Origin: Anaerolineales bacterium
Lineage (GTDB): Bacteria > Chloroflexota > Anaerolineae > Anaerolineales > UBA11579
Direction of reading: 5' to 3'
NCBI GenBank assembly: GCA_019454165.1
Contig: CP075367.1
Location: forward strand, 379,971-443,970
DNA length: 64,000 nt
Part shown: one piece after another, positions 37,826 to 44,262 of the stretch
Position numbering within the stretch: the stretch's first letter is position 1
Layout: each line of letters begins with the position of its first letter
Made by a program: the position numbers and the translations under genes
The notes under the pieces: generated by a model
What the model was told of the DNA's origin: nothing
What the model saw: the letters and a program-made list of their open reading frames with translations, nothing else
The model's database searches: none

Positions 37826-38572
37826 ATGGCCTTGCCACGCAGTGAAGTTGTATCCGTACGCCGGCGCGAGATGGTGTTCAGCCAGGAGCAGAACGCGGTG
37901 TGGCGCGAGTTGTATGCGCGCCAACTGCCGAATGTGCACGAGTTCGCTTGCCGCGAGTACCTGGATGGGTTCGCGCGGCTTAACTTGCCGGCCGAGCACA
38001 TCCCGCAGCTCAAGGACCTCAACGCGGTGATCACGCCGCGCACCGGCTGGAGCACGGTGCGCACCACCGTGCGCTATTCGGACGCGGTGCCGTGGTATCA
38101 CCATTTCGCCAAGCGCCAGTTCCTCATCACCGACTACATGCGCGGCCGGCACGAGATGGACTTTACGCCTGAGCCGGACATGTTCCACGATATCTTCGGG
38201 CATCTGCCGTTCATGGCGCTGCCAGAGTACACCGCGCTGCAAGACCTGTTCGCCCCGGCCTTTTTGCGGGCCACGGATGCGCAGCGCGAGAACATCAAGC
38301 GCCTGGCCTGGTTCAGCACGGAGTTCGGCTTGATCCGCGAGAATGGCGAACTCAAGATCTTCGGGGCGGGGTTGATGTCTTCGTTCGGCGAGATCCGCCA
38401 TGTGATGGCGGGCAAGACGCCGGTGCGGCCGTTCACGGTGGCCAACGTCATCGGCTACGAGAAGGCCATCTACACGTTCAATGAGGTTTTGTTCGTGATC
38501 GAGTCGATCGAGGCGCTGAAGGCCGAGCTGGCCGCGTATTTTGAAAGCCTGGGTAAACCTTCTGCTGGATGA
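37826..38572 (+). CDS. phhA: Phenylalanine 4-monooxygenase
   Basis: 248-residue pterin-dependent aromatic amino-acid hydroxylase, converting Phe to Tyr with Fe(II), O2 and tetrahydropterin. The iron ligands are visible: His121 and His126 in FHDIFGH, and Glu166 in FSTEFGLI. I start at ATG 37826 (GGAGG four bases upstream); the frame opening at 37799 begins inside the terminator. No regulatory ACT domain is present, as usual for bacterial enzymes. Expression is probably set by the tyrosine leader attenuator. Confidence 0.93.
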   Translation: MALPRSEVVSVRRREMVFSQEQNAVWRELYARQLPNVHEFACREYLDGFARLNLPAEHIPQLKDLNAVITPRTGWSTVRTTVRYSDAVPWYHHFAKRQFLITDYMRGRHEMDFTPEPDMFHDIFGHLPFMALPEYTALQDLFAPAFLRATDAQRENIKRLAWFSTEFGLIRENGELKIFGAGLMSSFGEIRHVMAGKTPVRPFTVANVIGYEKAIYTFNEVLFVIESIEALKAELAAYFESLGKPSAG

Positions 38573-38736
38573 TGGAAGGGCGCCTGGCTGCACTGCCAGG
38601 GAGAAAGTTATTATGCGCGAGAGCGGGAGGGGGTTAAAACTTATAAGTAACAACTTTCGCCGGCCAATAGGCATGCGCCGGTTGTACACGGTTTAGGGCT
38701 GCCGCGGGCCAGGTTATGCCAGAAATCAAGCTGTTG

Positions 38737-39033
38737 TTAGCCGCCGGCGATGGCCCCCATCACGATGAACGGCTCGCGCCCCTCGGCGACGGCGGCGGGC
38801 AGCGGGTTGTCAGTGGGCGCGAAGGACACATCCTCCTGGCAGGCAAAGTAGCGCAGGTAGGCGCGGCGCTGCTTGCTGGCATGCTCTCGGATGGTGCCGC
38901 GCAGCATGGGGTAGCCCGCCTCCAGCGCATCCAGGACGCGCTCGATAGTGACGGGCGCGGCGACCTCCAGCTCGACTTCGCTGCCGACGTTGGCCAGGTT
39001 GCGCAGATGGTAGGGGAGTTGAACGCGGACCAC
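38737..39033 (-). CDS. ThiS/MoaD-like beta-grasp protein with C-terminal Gly-Gly
   Basis: 98 residues of the MoaD/ThiS ubiquitin-like fold: [32 protein letters not shown], and a final VMGAIAGG. The terminal Gly-Gly is the hallmark of proteins activated by adenylation for sulfur transfer or conjugation. No ThiF/MoeB-type E1 or MoaE partner is encoded nearby. The start is a GTG 12 bp after the propeller gene, so the two are co-transcribed. The role is unknown. Confidence 0.85.
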   Translation of the reverse strand: MVRVQLPYHLRNLANVGSEVELEVAAPVTIERVLDALEAGYPMLRGTIREHASKQRRAYLRYFACQEDVSFAPTDNPLPAAVAEGREPFIVMGAIAGG

Positions 39034-39045
39034 GCTGCCCTGCAG

Positions 39046-40158
39046 CTACTTCAGCGTCTGCACTTCGACCGATTTGACCGCCGGCAAATTCTCAGCGATG
39101 GCCAGCCAGTTGTCGCCGCCATCTGGTGAGACGTACACCTGGCCGCCAGTGGTGCCGAAGTAGACGCCGCACTCGTCGAGCGTGTCGACTGCCATGGCGT
39201 CACGCAGCACATTGACGTAGCAGTTCTCCTGCGGCAGGCCCTGGGTGAGCGGCTGCCATTCGTCGCCGCCCTTGCTGCGGTAGACGCGCAGCTTGCCGTC
39301 CGGCGGGTAGTGCTCGCTGTCGCTCTTGATCGGCACCACATAGATGGTCTGCGGGTCGTGGGCGTGCACATCCACCACGAAGCCGAAATCGCTGGGCAGG
39401 TTGCCGCTGATCTCGCGCCAGGTGTCGCCGGCGTCATCGCTGCGCATCACGTCCCAATGCTTTTGCATGAAGAGCACGTTGGGGTGGCTCGGGTGCATGG
39501 CGATGTGGTGGACACAGTGGCCCACCTCTGATTCTGGATCAGGCAGGAAGTTGGACTTGAGGCCCTTGGTGATCGTCTTCCATGTGTCGCCGCCGTCATC
39601 GCTGCGGAAGGCGCCGGCGGCCGAGATGGCGGTGACGATGCGCTGCGGGTTTTGCGGGTCGAGGATGATGGTGTGCAGGCACAGGCCGCCGGCGCCGGGC
39701 ATCCATTGGGAGCCGGTGCGGTGGTCACGCAGGCCGGCCAGCTCGGCCCAGGTTGCGCCGCCGTCGGTGGACTTGAACAGGGCGGCGTCTTCGACGCCGG
39801 CGTAGAGGGTGTCGGCATCGTGATAGGAGGGCTCGAAATGCCAGACGCGCTTGAAGTCCCACGGGTGGGGCGTGCCGTCGTACCACTGGTGGGTGCCGGG
39901 TTTGCTGGCGTAGGCGAACTCGTTGCCCACCGCGGCCCAGGTGGCCCCGCCGTCATCACTACGGTGGACGACCTGGCCGAACCAGTCGTCGGTCTGCGAG
40001 GCCCAGATGCGGTCCGGGTTCAGCGGCGAGCCCTTGACGTGGTAGATGGGCAGCCCGCCGAAGAAGGGACCGTTGATCTTCCACTTCTTGCGGGCGGCAT
40101 CGCTGGTGGCGATGAACGCGCCTTTATGGGTGCCGATGAGTACGCGGATTTTGGGCAT
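39046..40158 (-). CDS. Asp-box (BNR) beta-propeller, sialidase-like
   Basis: 370 residues with at least five Asp-box repeats: [36 protein letters not shown] and SPDGGDNW. These form blades of a propeller related to sialidases and plant photosystem assembly factors. No signal peptide is evident, so it is probably cytoplasmic. True sialidase catalytic residues are not obvious. It is linked to a ThiS/MoaD-like gene. Confidence 0.85.
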   Translation of the reverse strand: MPKIRVLIGTHKGAFIATSDAARKKWKINGPFFGGLPIYHVKGSPLNPDRIWASQTDDWFGQVVHRSDDGGATWAAVGNEFAYASKPGTHQWYDGTPHPWDFKRVWHFEPSYHDADTLYAGVEDAALFKSTDGGATWAELAGLRDHRTGSQWMPGAGGLCLHTIILDPQNPQRIVTAISAAGAFRSDDGGDTWKTITKGLKSNFLPDPESEVGHCVHHIAMHPSHPNVLFMQKHWDVMRSDDAGDTWREISGNLPSDFGFVVDVHAHDPQTIYVVPIKSDSEHYPPDGKLRVYRSKGGDEWQPLTQGLPQENCYVNVLRDAMAVDTLDECGVYFGTTGGQVYVSPDGGDNWLAIAENLPAVKSVEVQTLK

Positions 40159-40177
40159 GTTAGGGCTCCTATCACCA

Positions 40178-41056
40178 TTATTCTAGTAACTTGATGCTAA
40201 TGCAAATCCAATTTTCTGAAACCTTGTTTAACTCAATCAGGCTCTCGACTGCTGCCTTTAAAACGTGGACTTTAGTAGGAGTTAGATTACTAGATGCCCC
40301 TGAATGCAAAAGCTCGTTCCTGGTTTTAAAGAGCTCTGAAAGTTCGTTGCTAATGTTTGCGAATTTACTTTTCCCGGCTTCTGAGAGGATGTCTGGGAAA
40401 AATCTGGATGTGATTTGAGTGATTGGAGCCCTATCTATATAACGAGCTATCGAGTTTGGCAAAGATGACAGTGCTGCGGAAATTTTTTCTTTGATAAATA
40501 TTTCTGCACTTACAGCAAAATCTATAACAGATCTTTTTAAATCACCTTCTCTTTCGTGAACAATGCCATCAAATAGATACTCGTAATAGAGAGGAGTAAT
40601 CTCCTGACTGTTCAATGCAACCTGAACTTCTTTCCATATTTCTTCTGTTGTTGGATTGTCTATAAAAGCTTGATGTAAAACCCCTGTGAGCCATATAGTC
40701 TTGTTATTGTTTTCTTCACTAATAATTCGGCTAGAGCCAAGTGTTAGTTTGTCATCACGTAATGATCTTCCTATGATTGGATTCATTGATTTAATACGCA
40801 TTATGGCTAGCCAGTGGCGAAAGAGGTTGTCTGCCTCTCTCTTTTTTGAGAACCCTAGATCCTCCAACATCTTCAATTCCGACCCATTAAGCAATGAATA
40901 AGCATTTGGGGCTTGAGTAAGCATTCCTTGTGGTATATGAAGGTGGTCTTCTACATCGAGTTTTAAAGTTACTTGTTCTATCCCTATGTAATAGACTCCT
41001 GGGCGGCTTGCTGACTGCTCTCTGAGGAATGTTGGTTGATTGGTCTCTTCCCCCAA
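40178..41056 (-). CDS. HEPN-like protein, C-terminal part of a frameshifted gene
   Basis: Up to 292 residues, in DNA much more A/T-rich than its surroundings. The C-terminal third contains [11 protein letters not shown], an R-x4-H motif of the HEPN (Apea-like) superfamily, many of which are RNases in defence or toxin systems. The Met at 41056 is probably not the real start: adding one base to the G5 run at 41050-41054 (minus strand) joins it smoothly to the upstream frame (LPWG then EETNQPTF). The broken gene has either decayed or been misread. Confidence 0.65.
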   Translation of the reverse strand: MGEETNQPTFLREQSASRPGVYYIGIEQVTLKLDVEDHLHIPQGMLTQAPNAYSLLNGSELKMLEDLGFSKKREADNLFRHWLAIMRIKSMNPIIGRSLRDDKLTLGSSRIISEENNNKTIWLTGVLHQAFIDNPTTEEIWKEVQVALNSQEITPLYYEYLFDGIVHEREGDLKRSVIDFAVSAEIFIKEKISAALSSLPNSIARYIDRAPITQITSRFFPDILSEAGKSKFANISNELSELFKTRNELLHSGASSNLTPTKVHVLKAAVESLIELNKVSENWICISIKLLE

Positions 41057-41244
41057 GGAAGACGAGATTTGATTTCTTCTAAATCTCCATCTGGGAGTGT
41101 AATTTCAGCTTTCACACCTTTGTAAGTGAAGCGATGGGCTTTGCCCAACAAAAAATGTTCAATTGATAAATGTGGAGTTCTGTAATTCCCTATATGGCAT
41201 GTTGCAATAGAAACATGAGAAGCATCACTTTTTGAGTTCTTCAT
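40984..41244 (-). CDS. N-terminal part of the frameshifted HEPN-like gene
   Basis: 86 codons starting MKNSKSDASHV, overlapping the downstream frame by 73 bp. Residues 1 to about 65 (to [12 protein letters not shown]) look like real protein; the rest, rich in Gln/Ser, is an out-of-frame tail. AGGT just before the ATG is a weak RBS. The full gene would be about 354 residues (41244-40178). I do not recognise the N-terminal domain. Confidence 0.5.
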   Translation of the reverse strand: MKNSKSDASHVSIATCHIGNYRTPHLSIEHFLLGKAHRFTYKGVKAEITLPDGDLEEIKSRLPWGKRPINQHSSESSQQAAQESIT

Positions 41245-41261
41245 CTGACCTGATTTGTCTC

Positions 41262-41345
41262 GATCTCGCACCATCCCCACCATCCGCAGCAGCCCGCTTG
41301 CCACCTCGACGTCACACATGAGCACGAAGCCGTAGCGTGAGATTA
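41262..41345 (-). pseudogene. Fragment of a paralogue of the adjacent membrane-protein gene
   Basis: On the minus strand this reads GFVLMCDVEVASGLLRMVGM. It matches two separated parts of the next gene (GFVLVCAAEVACGLL and LLRMVGV) with about 35 residues missing between them. It appears to be a diverged, internally deleted copy of that gene's 3' end, left at the edge of the AT-rich HEPN insert. Confidence 0.55.
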
Positions 41346-41354
41346 TATACAGCT

Positions 41355-41753
41355 TCAGTCTTTAAGATCATCCACCACCCCCACCATGCGTAACAGCCCA
41401 CCCAGCGGGCCAAAGGGCAGCACAAACCCGGCCCAATAGGCCATTTCAAGGGGAAGCAGGGCGAAGGCCAGCCAGCGGCCGGCGGGCTTGTTGGCCCACA
41501 GCAGCAGCCCGCAGGCTACCTCGGCGGCGCACACCAGCACGAAGCCGGCGATCAGCGGCCAGCTGGTGAATAAGCCATATTGCTCGAAGAATGGCCCGGA
41601 CTGGTGGGTTGGGAAGCCCATGAAGTGCCAGACGAAGCCATAGCGGGCGTAGTACCAGGCGCCATAGGCGGCCGGCAGCCCGAAGCCGAGCCCGCTGAGT
41701 ATGGCCATGACTGCGGCAAACTTCCGCATGGGCAAGTCGGCAGTCTTGCGCAT
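41355..41753 (-). CDS. Four-helix membrane protein, function unknown
   Basis: 132 residues from ATG 41753 (the frame also allows a TTG at 41759 or ATG at 41729). Four hydrophobic segments are separated by short loops. The third contains VCAAEVACGLLLWANKPAGRWLA, reminiscent of DoxX-like small membrane proteins, but I cannot assign it. A truncated relative lies immediately downstream. Confidence 0.65.
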   Translation of the reverse strand: MRKTADLPMRKFAAVMAILSGLGFGLPAAYGAWYYARYGFVWHFMGFPTHQSGPFFEQYGLFTSWPLIAGFVLVCAAEVACGLLLWANKPAGRWLAFALLPLEMAYWAGFVLPFGPLGGLLRMVGVVDDLKD

Positions 41754-41768
41754 ACGCAAGTCTATAAC

Positions 41769-41798
41769 AAAAAGCCGCTGGCACGCCAGCGGCTTTTT
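41769..41798 (-). terminator. Intrinsic terminator of the PadR operon
   Basis: A 14-bp stem (41769-41782 with 41785-41798) ending in five A:T pairs on each side. On the minus strand it closes the operon running from the PadR gene at 43796 down to the gene ending at 41821. Confidence 0.9.
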
Positions 41799-41820
41799 GA
41801 TTGGAGGAGCGCGTCAGCGC

Positions 41821-42450
41821 TCAGTGACTGGCGTGAGCCGGGCGGGTGCGTAGCAGCAGGACGGCGGCGATGCACAAGATGGCGGGCACCAGCAAGCTAC
41901 TGGCGTTCATCAGGTCCACCCAGGTTTGTAACTTGAAGGTAATTGCTCCGCCGCGCAGCCACCAGAATTCCCGGGTGCCGACACCGATCAAGAACAAGAC
42001 CGGCAGCAGCAATCCGCCAAGCGTTATCAGGCTGGCCGCCCCTGGTGACTTGGCGCGCAGGGCTAAGCCGAACACGCCCAAGCCGGCCAGATACGCAAAG
42101 TTGCCGTAGAGCTGCAGCAAGCCGATGTTGTTAATGCCTGTCGCCTTGAAGCCCAGGAAGCCGACCATGGTGAGCACGGCCGCGGCCGTGCTCACCAGCA
42201 AAGCAACCCTGGCAAAACTGGCGCTCTTGGCTTGTGAGCGATGGAGCTGCCACGCGCCGGCCGTCATAAGCAGATAACTCAGCGGCATGCCGATCAGCCG
42301 CGTGTACTCGATCCAGCCGTCTGGCCCGCCGAGCGGGTCGTCGTAGGTTTGCTCCAGGCGGCCGGTCGCGGCCACCAGCAGCATCAGAGCCGCGCCGGCC
42401 AGCAAAAGCAAGCTGCCCGGCGATGGATTTGTTGCGCATTCATAGTCCAA
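41821..42450 (-). CDS. Membrane part of a frameshifted prefix-TM protein
   Basis: About 209 residues with six hydrophobic segments (GSLLLLAGAALMLLVAATG onward). No proper start fits: the ATG at 42443 with a good AAGGAGG upstream is in another frame and hits a stop after 19 codons. Inserting one base near 42420 (CGCCGGG) would fuse this frame to the upstream soluble domain, giving a 289-residue protein laid out like the neighbouring gene at 42698-43438. The coordinates given start at an improbable TTG. Confidence 0.5.
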   Translation of the reverse strand: MDYECATNPSPGSLLLLAGAALMLLVAATGRLEQTYDDPLGGPDGWIEYTRLIGMPLSYLLMTAGAWQLHRSQAKSASFARVALLVSTAAAVLTMVGFLGFKATGINNIGLLQLYGNFAYLAGLGVFGLALRAKSPGAASLITLGGLLLPVLFLIGVGTREFWWLRGGAITFKLQTWVDLMNASSLLVPAILCIAAVLLLRTRPAHASH

Positions 42451-42689
42451 ACCTCCTTGATGCGCTCTTCGAGCGCGGTCTTGCAAACATCCAGCAGGGT
42501 GCTGGCCCACAGCGCCAGCAGTGCATCCCCACTGCTGTGCGCGGCGGCCTCGCGGCTGCAGTCCGCGAAGAGCTGGGCCATGTGTGCGCCGTACGCCTGC
42601 CGGTATTGGCGCGGGTACAGGAGCAGCAAGCCTGCAAAGGCTTGCTGGCCGATCGCCTGCGCTTTGCTGAGTGGGCCGCGTGCGTGCAT
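42384..42689 (-). CDS. Soluble prefix domain of the frameshifted prefix-TM protein
   Basis: 101 codons from ATG 42689 (AGGAGA upstream). Residues about 20-85 (LLLLYPRQYRQAYGAHMAQLFADCSREA...LDVCKTALEERIKEV) are clearly homologous to the start of the next upstream gene (LLRCYPPSFRKNYGAHMAQVFGDSSREA). This is the domain often found before permease-like membrane regions. The last 19 codons run out of frame from the membrane part that should follow. Confidence 0.6.
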   Translation of the reverse strand: MHARGPLSKAQAIGQQAFAGLLLLYPRQYRQAYGAHMAQLFADCSREAAAHSSGDALLALWASTLLDVCKTALEERIKEVWTMNAQQIHRRAACFCWPARL

Positions 42690-42697
42690 GCTGTCTC

Positions 42698-43438
42698 CTA
42701 ATCGCAGACCGGCACTCCCAGGAAACACGGCATCTGGTCAGCTACCAGGTTGATCCAGCCGATGGCGATGAACAGCAGGATCGTGCCGCGCAGCACCAGC
42801 GGGGCCAGGTGCGCGTGGGCCAGGGCGTTGCCGCGCACCTGCCTGACGACCGGGACGAGCGTGGCGGCGAACAGCGTGCCCATCAACCACAAGCCGATGA
42901 ACAGCGCATACGGGAATTCTTCGGCGAAGCTGCGGCGGTTGATCAGCTCCATGGCCGCGAACGGCAAGGTGCTGAGCAGGCCAAGCAGCGCAGACAGCAG
43001 CGCGGGCGCTCCGAGCAGCCACAGCCCCACCAGCATCAGCGCCAGTGAGATGAAGCTGAGCGTGCTGGCTGTTTCCGACGAGAGCCAGCTTTGGTCCACA
43101 CCCAGCAGATCAAGCATCAGGCTGATCACCAACGGCAGGCACAGAACAAAGCCTGCCCAGGTTTTGAAGTTCGGATTTGAAAGTAGTTTTGTCATCTTGT
43201 CTCCTATGCTGTGTGTCACTTCTTTCAGGCGCTCCTGCGCGGCGGTCTTGAGCACATCCGGCAGGGTGGCCAGCCACAGGCCGGCCAGGCCGCGGGCGCC
43301 GGCGGCCGACAGCGCCTCGCGGCTGCTGTCGCCGAAGACCTGCGCCATATGCGCGCCGTAATTCTTGCGGAAGCTGGGCGGGTAGCAGCGCAGCAAGCGC
43401 ACGAACCAGCGCTGGGATGCGGTCAGGGTTTGGTCCAT
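42698..43438 (-). CDS. Prefix-domain membrane protein linked to PadR
   Basis: 246 residues: a soluble N-terminal domain of about 70 residues (YPPSFRKNYGAHMAQVFGDSSREALS), then about five membrane helices. It lies 1 bp after the PadR gene and before a paralogous, frameshifted gene. Prefix domains of this kind precede permease-type membrane proteins and are commonly encoded beside PadR regulators. The role is unknown. Confidence 0.75.
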   Translation of the reverse strand: MDQTLTASQRWFVRLLRCYPPSFRKNYGAHMAQVFGDSSREALSAAGARGLAGLWLATLPDVLKTAAQERLKEVTHSIGDKMTKLLSNPNFKTWAGFVLCLPLVISLMLDLLGVDQSWLSSETASTLSFISLALMLVGLWLLGAPALLSALLGLLSTLPFAAMELINRRSFAEEFPYALFIGLWLMGTLFAATLVPVVRQVRGNALAHAHLAPLVLRGTILLFIAIGWINLVADQMPCFLGVPVCD

Positions 43439-43439
43439 C

Positions 43440-43796
43440 TCAGTTGGCCGGGTTGAGGTTCTTGCGGCTCACCAGGTGCACCAGCTTCTGCAGGCGGGCC
43501 GCCTCGGCCGCCGCGGTTCTGCGGCCCAGGCCGCTGAGCTTGTAGTAGCGGCGGCGCTCGTCGTCGAGCGCCGGGTCAGGGCGCTCTGCGCTTTCTTCGA
43601 TGAGCCCCAGCTCGAGCATGCGCTTGATGGCCTGGTACAGCGTGCCCGGGCGCAGCAGCATCTCGCCCTCGGTCTGGGCTTCAACTTCTTTCATGATGCC
43701 GTAGCCGTGGCGCTCCTGATCGGTGAGGGCCAGCAGGATGTGGAAGACGGCCGGGGTCAGCGGCAGCAGTTCGTGCGGGGTTCGTGGTTCGGCCAT
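43440..43796 (-). CDS. PadR-family transcriptional regulator
   Basis: 118 residues; a winged helix with ILLALTDQERHGYGIMKEVE, LRPGTLYQAIKRMLELGLIEES and RRRYYKLSGLGRR, the standard PadR pattern. The C-terminal dimerisation helix is short. It heads an operon with two prefix-domain membrane proteins and probably represses it through the inverted repeat just upstream of its start. Confidence 0.94.
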   Translation of the reverse strand: MAEPRTPHELLPLTPAVFHILLALTDQERHGYGIMKEVEAQTEGEMLLRPGTLYQAIKRMLELGLIEESAERPDPALDDERRRYYKLSGLGRRTAAAEAARLQKLVHLVSRKNLNPAN

Positions 43797-43805
43797 TTCG
43801 CTCCT

Positions 43806-43826
43806 ATATATCCAATATGGATATAT
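43806..43826 (-). promoter_or_regulatory. Inverted-repeat operator upstream of padR-type gene
   Basis: ATATATCC (43806-43813) and GGATATAT (43819-43826) form 8-bp arms around a 5-bp centre, 10 bp before the ATG. TTGACA on the minus strand (43866-43861) marks a probable -35 region upstream. A PadR dimer site between promoter and gene is likely. Confidence 0.7.
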
Positions 43827-43875
43827 TCAATGACGTTATATTGCCCGATTGCGCCCGCAATGTCAAGAGGCAAAC

Positions 43876-43904
43876 TTGCTCGCCAGCCTGCCAGGCTATA
43901 TAAT
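43876..43904 (+). promoter_or_regulatory. Promoter of the thrS T-box leader
   Basis: TTGCTC (43876-43881) and a consensus TATAAT (43899-43904) are spaced 17 bp. Transcription would start near 43911, giving a leader of about 350 nt before thrS. Confidence 0.75.
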
Positions 43905-43910
43905 CAGCCC

Positions 43911-44182
43911 ACATTGCGATACCCGCATTGACCGGGACGAGTAGCTGAACCCGCTGCCACCAGGAAGTTGAGGCCACCGACTGCAAGCCTCAGCAGGCCA
44001 GCCTTCAGCCAAAACCCCCCGCGAGCGGAGAGCCGGAACGGTGCGCCACACACAGGCGCGGCCAGTAAGGTGAACGGGCGCTCCCGTTATAGGGCAGACG
44101 AGATAGTCGATCAAGTCGTTTGGTCGGCTAAGGTAGGTGGAACCGCGGACGCAAGTTCGCCCTATAGATGGGCGAACTTTTT
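43911..44182 (+). ncRNA. T-box riboswitch upstream of thrS
   Basis: The T-box core GGTGGAACCGCG (about 44136-44147) precedes an intrinsic terminator (GTTCGCCC 44155-44162, GGGCGAAC 44170-44177, T5). An uncharged tRNA pairs by its anticodon with the specifier loop of stem I and by its CCA end with the T-box, which prevents termination. AGTA at 43940-43943 starts stem I. An ACC (Thr) triplet at 43949-43951 lies in an internal loop between CTGA/TCAG and GCTG/CAGC helices and is my candidate specifier, with less certainty. This RNA fills most of the 466-bp gap before thrS. Confidence 0.88.
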
Positions 44183-44201
44183 GTTTAAGGCAGTGACCAC
44201 T

Positions 44202-44242
44202 GTGAGCAGTAGTACTCAGGCTGATCACTTGTCACTGCTCAC
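44202..44242 (+). repeat. Inverted repeat between T-box and thrS
   Basis: GTGAGCAGT (44202-44210) and ACTGCTCAC (44234-44242) form 9-bp arms in a stretch rich in CACT/AGTG units, between the T-box terminator and the thrS start. It resembles short interspersed palindromes rather than a known regulatory RNA part. Confidence 0.6.
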
Positions 44243-44262
44243 TAATCACTTGAGGTTGAAAC

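Noticed and set aside
38583-38600. CCTGGC/GCCAGG hairpin after phhA
   Set aside because: Only 6 bp with no T-run; too weak to call a terminator.
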